Part shown: positions 49,487 through 60,129 of the stretch, piece after piece | Numbering within the stretch: position 1 is the stretch's first letter | Layout: the number at the start of each line of letters is the position of its first letter | The notes under the pieces: model-generated | What the model was told of the DNA's origin: nothing | What the model saw: the letters and a program-made list of their open reading frames with translations, nothing else | Database searches by the model: none | Origin: Bisporella sp. PMI_857 | Lineage: Eukaryota > Ascomycota > Leotiomycetes > Helotiales > Helotiaceae | Assembly: GCA_021307315.1 (NCBI GenBank) | Contig: JAJSPD010000009.1 | Span: forward strand, 1,054,001-1,118,000 | Direction: 5' to 3' | DNA length: 64,000 bases | Position numbers and translations under genes: made by a program

Positions 49487-50548
49487 CTAAGGCGGGCTGT
49501 GACCGGAATATTGTCGAACTGGCTCACCCGCTACATCCCTTGTCCACATTTGGATAGTACCCTCCGACTGATTCTCGGTTTGTGCAGGCCGCGCTGTCTC
49601 CCGTGCCTGCTCTGACTGTAAGGGCACCTGACTGGATGTCTCTTTCGTTTTGGCTCTCTTTGATGCGCCTTTGCCATTGCGGCCGATCGCATTTTCGCTC
49701 TGATCAGCCGCCTGCTCATCATCCGTTTCTTCATCGCGTCGGCGTTTCTGATTCTTGGGCTGAACAGACTTCTTCTTGCTGTTCTTAACTTTTCCTTCCT
49801 TTTTGATCTTCCACCAAGTACCTTCGACATATACCCGGCCATCCTTCTGTGCCTTCTCCCTGGCAGCGGCCCTCCGCAGCTTCGCCTCACTCTCGTCAAG
49901 GCTCTCAAATTCGCTTTCCTTGCCGATGAAGCCTGTAACGCTGCCAGCGTGTCTTAACGTGTGATTGTTGGCAGGCTGATCGGGAATATGCGCCAGAATC
50001 ATTCTCTCGAGGGGACTTGGCTTGAGCTTCCCCTCGGGGACTCTCTGGAGTATTAGATAGATTGCCCAGCTCCAATTGACAGAGCTACCGTTTCTCCTTT
50101 CTTCTGCACCATTTTTCAGCTCCACAATAGACGAGACACTGATTTTTTTGACTGGTGGAGCCGCCATTCCTGACTTCGCTACTAGAACTAGATCCTCCCA
50201 TTCCCCAATTTGCAACCCAAGGTAATTGAGAGCTGGCTCCCAGGCTTTGCAGAGCTTTGATCGTTTGGCTGTTTCCCAGTCCGCCTTGTCTCTAGGCAGC
50301 AGGGCTTCAAAGTCGGCATACCGTCGCGGAGTAGCTGAAGCCGTATGTCTTTCTTGGGTTGGCGCATTGAGAGCCGTGTCTCTTAGTGGAGATATAGGTG
50401 GAGTTATTGGTTTTGGCTGATATTTTGCTGGGAGAGGTTCAATCTGCTGTTGCCAATTGTCATTGTTTTCGACATGGACAGCTGCCAATACCGAAATTAT
50501 CGATTCGGTTTCTTCTTGAGCATGAAGTGTATTTATTCGGTCATCCAT
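49487..50548 (-). CDS. Charged nuclear-type hypothetical protein
   Basis: A single coding exon of 353 aa. The central ~120 residues form a folded, tryptophan-containing region (RYADFEALLPRDKADWETAK, WEPALNYLGLQIGEWEDL, VNWSWAIYLILQRVPEGKL). The C-terminal half has a short block YVEGTWWKIKKEGK and then strongly basic and Gln/Glu-rich segments with likely nuclear localisation signals (KNQKRRRDEE, GASKRAKTKE). I do not recognise the family. Upstream, a good donor (GTAAGTAATT, 50604-50613) and acceptor (CTCAG near 50556) suggest a 58-bp intron in the 5' UTR. A nuclear location is inferred from composition only. Confidence 0.65.
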   Translation of the reverse strand: MDDRINTLHAQEETESIISVLAAVHVENNDNWQQQIEPLPAKYQPKPITPPISPLRDTALNAPTQERHTASATPRRYADFEALLPRDKADWETAKRSKLCKAWEPALNYLGLQIGEWEDLVLVAKSGMAAPPVKKISVSSIVELKNGAEERRNGSSVNWSWAIYLILQRVPEGKLKPSPLERMILAHIPDQPANNHTLRHAGSVTGFIGKESEFESLDESEAKLRRAAAREKAQKDGRVYVEGTWWKIKKEGKVKNSKKKSVQPKNQKRRRDEETDDEQAADQSENAIGRNGKGASKRAKTKETSSQVPLQSEQARETARPAQTENQSEGTIQMWTRDVAGEPVRQYSGHSPP

Positions 50549-50613
50549 TGTGAGACTGAGAACCTTCCACGAATCAGCAACGGCTATATTGGAGGTGGCA
50601 TCTAATTACTTAC

Positions 50614-53046
50614 TTGCCTTGTCAGAAAGGTCACCAGACGCAGCGATTTGTATAGGCTTGAATATATTTCACTGGTTGGTTGATCGCAATCGTTTTGAGT
50701 TGAAGTTGAAGTATATGTAGATATTGTTCACGTTTGGGGCATGAGAAGAAGGAGAGGGATTCGGGGACATTATATAGTTATAGGAAGCTATAATTGTTGG
50801 GTGGGTAAACTAAGTTATGGCCTTTATGAGTTAGATTGTAATTTATGGTACAAACTATGCTATAGCTCATCTTCAACCGATCAAAACTTTAATGTATAAA
50901 TAGTGTTGCACCTAATATTGGACGCATGGAAACTTGACAAGAATGGTCTGGTTGAACGTGGTCAACGAGAATTTTAGACGGTATTTGAATGACAATGCTA
51001 ACGCGAGTATGAGTGTAGATGACTAATTTACTATTCGTCTAGCGATCATGGGTATTCTTAAAACAGAGACAACAGTAGAGCATCAATTTAGTGAATGAGG
51101 GGCTGGTCCAAACGATAAAAGGATGTGTTATTTAGGTTGAGGCTCTACTCCCACCTCAATCAGCAAAAGGTTTATCGTCTAGCTAACTGCATTAAACAAC
51201 CCGAAAATCAACTGAGCAGCCTCAACAACAGCTATACCGCGTTTCAACTACTGCTCTGTGTGAACAAATAGTCTTTAGAATTGCCAGATCGAGCTAGCTT
51301 ATTTGGAGAGACGACCCATGATCATGAAACCACAGATGCTAAATCCTTCGTGAGCTCGACTGCTATGATAGTCTTTCTAAAAGTTCTACTGAAGTGATAC
51401 GCGAAAAAACTGAACAATTAGAAGTAGAGATGAAGTATACAGTTAGATAGTGAAGACACACAGATTGAACTTATAATACTAGCCATGAGCCTGCTTTCCT
51501 TTTCTGCTCTATGGACCGTATGTCATACAGCAGAGCTCAACTTAAAACTAGCAGCAATAAATTACTAGTATAGTATGGTTTGTACTCCGCCATGGTTTAG
51601 CCAGCAACGAGATGTAGTATAAGCACCATTTGGCTCCGTACATAGCTTGCTTATTCTAATATGAATTGCTCCTCCCCTTCCCAACCTCACGGCGTGGAGC
51701 GGAGATGGTGACACAGATAAATGGCGGCTTCTCCCGGAGATACAACTATGCATACAATATTGATGTTGAGTTAATTTCACTAGTGGGAAACACACATATA
51801 GAGAGCATTTTCAGAGCCGGTATTTTGGTTTACCCGTCTTTAGGTTAAGATTGGCCGGATCTATTGAGTCTGAATGGCGGGTGGTCCCGCCATGCGTTGC
51901 CTTGGCACTGGTATGTTGCCACTAAGTATAGTAACGGCTCTTTCTAGGTAGAAACTCTGACTATGGGTGATAAGCTCCAAGCTAATGAATCATGAGACAA
52001 TCATTGATAATACAGTATCACAATCGCAAGTGAGCTAATAGATATAGATAGGTTAGCTTGAATTGCACAACCTCAACCTTGACCATCTTCTATGCCTTTT
52101 GTTGGTGGCGAGCCCGATTTTGGTAATCCTCTGACATAACGCAAATAGTAACCAGGGCTAAGGTATATGTCCTACAGATTAGTGGTATGAAAACATGTAA
52201 TCGCATTCTTATTTCCTGGACGTGGCTAAAAATGGCCTGGCACCAATACCTTGAATTATTGAAGGATTGGGCACACTTATGCCACGAAATGAAGGCAAAC
52301 ACCGTCTTATGTTAACATATGATTCACCAGAGAAAAAAATGGTATTGAGACCCATGAACATCAGGCCCTTACACCGCATAAGCTATAGCTTTCGCATGTT
52401 CGCAGAAGATACAACGCATTGGTGAAAGCTCGTTGGGGGGGGGGGGGGGGGGGGGGCAAGCATGCGGAATCAACTGCTATGATCGCGGAACTCCAATGCC
52501 CCTGGGTAAGGTTAGCAAACTGTTCGCTTGGAGCGCAGACTCGCCGAGACAGTAGAATAATCTTTCTTTCAACATCATTTGAAAGGCTGATTTGGAGGTG
52601 CAATGTCATCATCAACACCACCAACACCACCACCATCTGCTTTCCATGAGTCTAACGGTGCCGCAGAAGGTCCGCACCTGTGTCCGCATAATTGACAGGC
52701 ATGTTTAGGTGGTGCAGGAACGGCAAAGGGCGATATGGGGCAATGTTGTGTGTCGCCCGAGAATGTGAATGTGATCAGTAATCTAGTGATTACTGATCCA
52801 ACAACCCCAACCCCAGATATTATCATTGATCTGTCTGTCTTGTCTGCTTGCGTTTTTTTTCCTTCTTGGTGATTGATTGCACGTCTGGAGTTTTTTTTCG
52901 TAGTTTTTTTTGGCGTTTGCATCTAATATCTTGCATCAATCAAACCGTAAAGAAGATGAAGTAGAAGAGGAGGATGGCAATACAGTGTTGTTCAAGGAAT
53001 CTCGTCCATTGTGTTTCACTGAGTTAGGCTGGGCATTGACAAGTGC
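50614..53046. other. Long gene-free interval
   Basis: About 2.4 kb with no supportable gene. It carries a 22-bp poly-G tract (52435-52456), trinucleotide CAC/CAT-rich sequence near 52609-52636, and several A/T runs. Short frames on the minus strand (51565-51795, 52361-52922) are low-complexity or lack motifs. Confidence 0.45.
52435..52456. repeat. Poly-G tract of 22 bases
   Basis: An uninterrupted run of 22 G. Such runs can form quadruplexes and are prone to length change; the exact length in an assembly is often unreliable. Confidence 0.9.
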
Positions 53047-53262
53047 AATACTACCCTAGTTTTGCAGCTGTCATTGTTTGTGATACCGTGCAAATAGTAT
53101 CCGAATGAAAAAAAAAAAGACATCGACATAATATCAGAGCAGGCGTATTGAAAATTGTAATACTACCCTTGTTTTGCAGCTGTCATTGTTTGTGATACCG
53201 TGCAAATAGCATCCGAATGAAAAAAAGAACATCGACATAATATCAGAGCGGGCGCATTTCCC
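53047..53262. repeat. Tandem duplication, about 105-112 bp, upstream of MFS gene
   Basis: Copy 1 (53047-53158) and copy 2 (53159-about 53262) are nearly identical over about 105 bp, including TTTTGCAGCTGTCATTG and GTGATACCGTGCAAATAG. The offset is 112 bp. Differences are an A-run length change, one A/T change and three transitions (T/C, A/G, T/C), copy 1 carrying the T or A at each. The block ends about 550 bp before the transporter ATG. Confidence 0.9.
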
Positions 53263-53809
53263 GCCCATTTCCGCATCGTCCTTACCTTCTCTGGGTTGAC
53301 AAATCACTTGACTGAATCAGTCTGAAGCAGGCTAGCAAGCAGGCTAGCAGACTAAGGAACCCGGATTGGTCATTAGAGCAAGGCGGCCACGACTATTCTT
53401 TCCTAAAGGCGGCCTCTATAATCCGTTCTCGTTCTTTCCTGATTGCGATTACCACACTAACCGAGGCTACACTCCACTATTGGAATTTCAAATATTGAAT
53501 ATGTCAACATCAAGTTCAAGGTCAAGATCAACTTCAACACTGCTTTCCTTGTCTTTATAACTACTAGGGAGATAGTCAGATCATCCCCCCATCTCCTTAC
53601 CAACTTTCACTATAAAACACCATCACCAAGCTTGCCAGGACCTCACTTGATGCTCAGACTCGGTCTCACCTTGACAGCCCCGTGAGGACTTGGGATTTGG
53701 TGTCCAGACGTCTCTATTCTGCAACTTTGTCACTGCTAACTTCAGTCACCTTCAACTCATAACACTTCAAGAAGAGCTTTCCCACTTCTACAAGCCCACA
53801 TTTCTCAAG

Positions 53810-55617
53810 ATGTTGGAGCAAGGAGCCCACCCCAGCTTGGCCATTAAATCAAATCACTCCGATCCCTCCATCGCGGCTAGGTCCTCAAATCCTTCGTTCT
53901 TCTCTAATTCCACGCAGGCAGGAATCGAAGCCCACTTCGGCCGAGACGCATCGCCAACTGGTGCTGAAATGGACACCGAAAAGGCAGCAAAAGAAGCTGC
54001 TGATGCTGCTCTTCCTCATGGACGATTCAACCCACATGATTGGTCACCTACAACGATCTATGACGCAGGGCTTAATCCTGCAACCTGGTCTAAAGGCAAG
54101 CGGTGGTATGCGGTGCTTGCGGCTGCATTCGTATCATTCACAGGGTTAGTTCTTGTCCTGATTCTACTACTCTTGATTACACTAATATGTTCAAGATCTC
54201 TGGGCAGTTCAATCTACTCACCAGCATTCGGCCACATCACCCGAGAATTCAACGTTAGTTCCACTGTCGCAATACTTCCATTGAGTCTGTATGTCCTTGC
54301 GCTAGGCATGGGACCTATCATTGGGGCTCCAGCATCTGAAACATATGGTAGACGCCCAGTTTACTTAGCGTGTGCTCCTCTAGGTGGGTTGTTCGCCCTT
54401 GGGGCCGGTTTTTCCAAAAACATCTGGACCTTATGCATCCTACGTTTCTTCTCGGGTCTATCTTTTGCTCCCACCCTTGCCATTGGCGCAGGCACTATTG
54501 CCGGTAAGCACCAATTCCTTCTTGCCCCCATTAAAAGAGTTGGAGTCGTTTTTGGCGAAAGGCAAAATGCGATGGAACTCTATTGCATCTCTAGTGGCGA
54601 TAAGGTATCTATTCTAACTATATCCTAGACGTGTTCCCGCCAGAGGACCGTGGACCTCCTTCGACCATCTATATATTGATGCCCTTCCTTGGTCCTGCTC
54701 TTGGTCCCGTCATCGGTTCATTTGCAACAGAGCGTGTGTCATGGGAGTGGACTCAATTCATATTGACATTCTTCGCGGTGGCCTCTCTTCTCTTGCTCTG
54801 CTTTACCGAAGAAACCTACAAAAAGATCATCATCGCACGTCGAAACAGAAAGAGAGTAGGCCATCCTCCACCCCCTTCCCCCTTTCCCAACAGAATGGAG
54901 AAGGTTAAATTCATGATGACGGTTACGTTTGTCAGACCATTGCATATGCTTCTGACCGAACCAATCGTGTTCTGCCTATCAGGCTATGTCGCGTTTATAT
55001 TTGCCGTTCTCTTTGGGTTCTTCGCCGCAATTCCATACACATTCAAGATCGTCTACAATTTCAGCAACGAGGAATGTGGTCTGGTTTTCCTGTCAGTCGG
55101 TCTTGGATGCTTGCTAGCTGTGCCCACAATGCTTGTTTGCGATCGTCTCTTCTATCAGCCCCAAGTTAGGCGTTCACGAAAGGACGGAAACAATGGAATC
55201 GTTCCTCCAGAATATCGATTGATACCAGCAATGATCGGATCTTTCGGACCGCCTGTTGGTTTGTTCTGGTTTGCGTGGACTGCAAGAAACGATATCTTAT
55301 GGGCGAGCCCTGTCGTCAGTCTGATACCTTTTGCTTGGGGTAATCTCTGTATATTCATCGGTTCAGCTACATACCTCGTGGATACATATCTCGCACTCAA
55401 TGCTGCATCCGCTATTGCCGCAAATGGATTCTTCCGCTACACTCTTGGAGCCGCTTTTCCATTGTTTACACTGCAAATGTATCATAGTCTCAGTATTAGA
55501 TGGGCTACCAGTCTCCTCGGTTTTGTCAGCATTGGTTTGTTGATTGTGCCATGGGTTATATTCAAGTGGGGCGAGGTGATTCGAGGAAGAAGCAGCTATG
55601 AGACGCTTAAGATTTGA
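53810..55617 (+). CDS. MFS multidrug-type transporter (DHA1, 12 TM)
   Basis: Exons 53810-54144, 54196-54503 and 54629-55617 give 543 aa. After a ~100-residue cytosolic N terminus (FGRDASPTGAEMDTEKAA...; WSPTTIYDAGLNPATWSKGKRW) come 12 predicted TM segments. Signature loops are GAPASETYGRRPVYL between TM2 and TM3, GPALGPVIGSF (the motif C-like antiporter signature of drug:H+ antiporters) and PPEDRGPPSTIY. This places it with the DHA1 family of Flr1/Tpo-like exporters at the plasma membrane. The first intron is 51 bp (GTTAGT, branch CTAAT, AAG) and is a multiple of three without stops, so unspliced RNA would still be in frame. The ATG at 53810 was chosen as the first Met; the open frame upstream has none. 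A duplicated upstream block lies in the promoter. Confidence 0.87.
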
Positions 55618-56435
55618 GCCATCTCTCAAATATTGTGGTTGGGAAAGAACGAAGAAATGGATTATGATCTGATATACTGATGCGCTAGGGAGTCCCTTTC
55701 TTTTCAGGTCCGCTACATCTAAACTTGATACTGCGATAGACATTCATGTTTCCGGATACCCTCGCATACATTTGAAGTCAGTCTGCACTGATTGGTTTAT
55801 GGATTTATGTAAATTAGCTGTGCGAGTTGTTGCTGTGCTGGCGTTGGTGGTTGCAAGGAATAGAAATGAAGGGAATTGCACGTATAACATCTTGCTGTGA
55901 AAAGTATACCTCGCGTCTATATGGTAGGTATATTTCTCCATGTTTGGTCACTAAGCTTTTCACCGCAAATCTTGGAGCGCGTTATGTGATGATTACTTGT
56001 TATTCCCAACATTGGCCCTATTTGAGACGATTAACAAACTTCATGCTTTGTTGGCTGGCGATTCTGATACTTTCCTTTTCTCTGCATTGATTGCCACATG
56101 CGGTACAGTTTTGAAGGAAGTCCTTGTTGTTTGATGAGAGTATGTTGGGTCTAGCATCCGCCAGTGAATCGGGTGGAATGAAGAGATGTTCTGGGCGGGC
56201 TGGGCCTGTGCAGGTTCCTCTGCTCCTATACAATTCTGGAAAATGTTTCACGCATGTCAACCCTGCCCCAGACATGTCCTAGATTCATACACACTGAGAG
56301 AGAGAGATTGGCTATATAGGAATGGCAGGCGCTGCTTTCACTGTGGCAAAGCTTTTATTTTATCTTATACGCTATCATCAGGAGGTTCCTCGGAGTGTAT
56401 CATCTATGCTATTTCTCCTGATTCGTTCACTTACT
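55618..56435. other. Convergent intergenic region
   Basis: 3' flanks of the MFS gene (plus) and esterase gene (minus). No gene was recognised. Confidence 0.4.
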
Positions 56436-58005
56436 TCAATGCCGCCCGCTGCTCTGCTCTCTCAAGAAGCTATCCACCTCTTTGGCCAGTATCCTATGCA
56501 CGTGAGAAGTGATATGACCAGAGTTATACCAGAAATACGCATCCGGCGCCGAACAGCCGTACGCCGCATAATTGGCGGCGATATCTGGGGCGTTGTACCG
56601 AGGGCAGAAGGACGTGGTGTTCGTGATACCATAAGTAGAAGCGTTGGCGAAGATGGATGAGAGGTAGGCGTGCGTGTCGAACACGAGGTTCTTGGTACCG
56701 CGGTGTGTGGATTGGAAGGCCTTAGAGCGGTTGGCGAGGAGACCGTTGAAGGACTGGATCATCGATAGGTTGGGCAGCGGCGTGGACGTCTTTTGGTTCG
56801 CGGGCTTGGCAGATGTCAGCTGGCAATGCTCTCATATTTCTGACCCCTAAACCTTTACAAAGCGTCGATGATGGGGGATACGTACGCTCTGATCTAAATT
56901 CGGTAACCCTACGACCAAGAAGTTCCGATACCCGGCTGAATATAAATTTTCGAGGCTTTCGAACATTTCAGCGATTAGTAGGTCGTAATATTCGGCGAAG
57001 TTAGATGTCCCGTTCCGAGGGAAGGTGTACTTTGCTGAATCGTTGATGTCGTTTATGCCAATCCAGAGGGCGACGAGAGATTTCTTAGGATTGGGGTTAG
57101 AGCGGCGGGGGTAGAGAACAGGGTGGGCATAGGTTGTGTACTGCTTAATTTGGTCGACGAATGGGATGGTGTAGTCGTGGTGGAGAGGCATGCTTGGATT
57201 GTTAGTTGAGATTAGAAGAACGAAAGGGAAATAGGTGGTACTAAGAAGTTGATATATCGGCGCCTGCGAATGCGAAGTCCCATAGTTGTGTGCGGCATTT
57301 GGAGGGAAGACCAGAGAAGCAACCTGTAAGAAACTCGACCCAGTTTGGTCCTCCCGCTGAGGTTCCGGTCTTTGATTCATTAGCTGAATCGAAGAACGGA
57401 AGTTGTATGTAAGAGAAGCATGATGGAATACCTGATCTTGAATGATTTTGTTGCTGAGAAGTTGGGTAGGAGTGAAGCTGTAGTTTAGAGCGTCGCCGAT
57501 AAAACTATAGTTTTGATGACCGAATGTGCCTTGCACATAAGTGTATGAGTCTCCGAATGCCAGTCTATTGTTATGTTAGTACTATTTTTGCTGACTCTTG
57601 CTGATAATGTGAGCTTGCTCTTGGCATTATCCTCCTGTATAGAATACATATATGGTACCGGCGAGCCCCTTGAATCACAGCTAGAGCCGCCTCGTAAAGC
57701 AAAACAGAAGCCATACCGTACAGTATTTAGGGCACAATGTGCTCAGCTCAAACTTGAAAGAGAAAAAAACATAAAGATGTTCCAACCTTTCTTAGGCTAC
57801 CCCGATCCTGTCTCCAAAACACTTTGATTACCACAAGAAACTAACAACCCAAACATGAGTTCCATAAACTATAAAATGAAATTAAATAAAAAAAGGGAAC
57901 CCTTTACACATACACAAAGTCAATATCTCTCCAGTTGAAATCATCACGTGGAGCCGGCGAAGCGGCTGCGCCAAGCACAAGCATCAATCCAATAACAAAC
58001 TTCAT
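56436..58005 (-). CDS. Secreted GDSL esterase (CE16-type acetylesterase)
   Basis: Minus-strand exons 57914-58005, 57432-57564, 57242-57369, 56886-57192 and 56436-56804 give 342 aa. A signal peptide (MKFVIGLMLVLGAAAS) precedes the block I nucleophile in AFGDSYTYVQGTFG. The conserved GGPNWVEFLTG follows, then block II in LWDFAFAGADIS, PLHHDYTIPFVDQI, block III in WIGINDI, and the block V His in YNSGHITSHVH. The residue before block V His that is Asp in many GDSL enzymes is Asn here, which is common in this fungal CE16 branch. The enzymes remove acetyl groups from hemicellulose or short xylo-oligomers outside the cell. Several N-glycosylation sites are present (NGT, NAS, NTT). Four introns of 349, 62, 49 and 81 bp were placed from GT/AG sites and family landmarks. 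Confidence 0.85.
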
Positions 58006-58599
58006 GGCGAACAGGTCTCCAAAGCTCTATCGTACCCCCAGAGATCGATGGTCAACGAGTGAAAATTTTGAAAACATGCTGGATATCTTTCCCATTTATC
58101 CAGCAGCCATTTCTCCCTCCTAAGCGAGGATCTAGAAATGGGAGGGGTATGTGGGGAGTTGACGGAAAAATGTCAGTCCGTTACACACGTGAGTTCGGTA
58201 CAATTGTTGATACCAGTTCGCGATCTCCATGCGAAGTTACCTTCTCTCCCCAATTTTGATAAAGTATCTTTGCTTTCTCGGATCAAAGGATCTAGTACCA
58301 CCGAATGCTCTGTCATGAAGGCTTCAACCTTGGATATCATGGACTGCCAAGCATTTAAGCGAGCCTATCTCAGGGGAACCCGCCAAGTACCAATCAGTGT
58401 GCCCAGCTTGATACACAATATTTTCAGATGTACTGTAGCACAATGAAGGCCAACTCCTGCTTGATCCCTTAAGATAGTGTGCGTCATAAATATTGTATTA
58501 CCCGAAGGCGGTGAATTCCCGCTCTTGCTTACAGAATGATTAAAATAAAAGGAGGCGGGGCGCTTAAGCGAGGTTCCTAAAAGGATGCAACAATATGCG
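58006..58599. other. Promoter side of the esterase gene
   Basis: 5' flank of the esterase and lead-in to the tandem array. A 102-codon frame on the plus strand (58138-58446) has no motif and was not called. Confidence 0.35.
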
Positions 58600-59530
58600 A
58601 TCCCGCTAAGCCTCCATTTTCATCAAAGCGACAGTGTATTTATATCTGAGGATTGGCGACCTGCAACAAAACAAGGCAACAAGTGTTGTGATTTGGCATT
58701 CTGCGACCGTATAATATTCGATTGCTGCAATATGTGCCAAGTATGCCATTAATAAGCTGGTTGAGCTCTTCCTTCATAGCACAACAACGTATGCACAGCA
58801 TGGTATTTATATCGAAAGAAGTGCGACTTGCAACAAGCCAACAATTGATCTAAGGTTATTGGGGCATTAGAGCGCTTAGAGGCGTATGATTAACGCATGC
58901 ACTTGCACCATACGGCAGACATATCGCAATGCCTCTTCCTCTCGTGACGTGACGGGACTGGTGAAATGATATTTTTATCTGAGAACCTACGATGTGCAAC
59001 AAAAAGCCTCGTGTATTCTATGATTCGACTACTGGCTTCTTCATAAGCGATGGCTTAGGCGTGCATTCAGGAAATCAAGCCATGCCTTAAGCCTCACTTG
59101 CCTCCCATTATTCTTGAACTCGGAAAAGAGAGCTCGATATTTATATCGTAGAATCTACGACGTGCGACAAAGTGTATTTCCTTTGTCTTAATAAATTATA
59201 TCATTGGGTATATGAAGATATCCGGATATGCTGCACTGCGGAATATGGATTTCAGCCATGATGCATCATCCTCTTCCTACAGGTCAAGATAAGCATGAGC
59301 TCGAGAAAGTGGTATTTTTATCGTAGAATATGCGACATGCAACAAACGGAATCACAGGTCTTGCTTTAACTATGATTAGTACATTAAATATTGCATGAAT
59401 CAAGATGTAATGGGCTAACCTGAGGAATAATTCCTTCAATTGAGCCTCATCCTCCAGTCTCCCTCCCCAAAGACGAGTGCCAGATATTTTTAACTCAGCA
59501 GTTGCGATATGCAGCAAATACCTCGTCACT
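58600..59530. repeat. Degenerate tandem array, about 170-bp period, six units
   Basis: A core of the form TAT[TA]T[AT]TATC...GA..T[GA]CGA..TGCAACAAA recurs at 58637, 58804, 58970, 59138, 59313 and 59485. Steps are 167, 166, 168, 175 and 172 bp. Between cores, weaker shared elements recur (TATGATT, AAGCCTC, CTCTTCC/CTCCC, an AACTCGG-like stretch). There is no coding frame. The unit is too degenerate for a recent expansion but too regular for chance. Confidence 0.8.
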
Positions 59531-60129
59531 TGCCGGCTTTGATATTTGATTGGTATTTACTGTCATGAGTTCTGCTAAACAGAAGTAGAATCAAGGTTAT
59601 ACTTCTTCGAATGAAGAGGTAACAGTAATTCCATGGAGCCTCGCAGCAGAGATGACACAAAACCCGTCAAAACCAACGATATCAAATTCTGTAACGTTGT
59701 TTCTACGTTAAATGGAAAAAGAAAGGCCACAGCATGTCTCCGTTTTACGCGCTATCACAAGTGCTCGATTACCAGAGTTGTTTTCAATCGGCTGTCAAGA
59801 ACCTTTGGCCCTAGAGAGCTCCCGTAGGTCGTCATATGCTGTAAAACGTGCCTCAACAGCACGAATGAGAAACTGGACTCGAATGGTTGTCGAGACATTT
59901 CAATGCTGATCATTTTATATTTTTAAGTATTAGCGGAGATGTATAGTTCTGTGAGTCGTGTTGGCAACAGCTTTAGGAGGGCAGGATCTGGACAGCACAG
60001 CAGTCTGATTCTTGGGAATTCCTTACCACAAATATTGAATGATCTATGGTACTAAAATATTTTTAGGTGATGATATCTAGCATTGGATTGCCTTCGAACT
60101 GATATGCACATAAAGAAAGATATCACAAG
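59531..60129. other. Intergenic region
   Basis: This lies between the tandem array and the kinase pseudogene. Short frames at 59633-59909 have no support. Confidence 0.35.

Noticed and set aside
58500..58600. A seventh unit at the left end of the tandem array
   Set aside because: A TGCAACAA word is present near 58584 but the TATTTATATC half is missing, so it was not counted.
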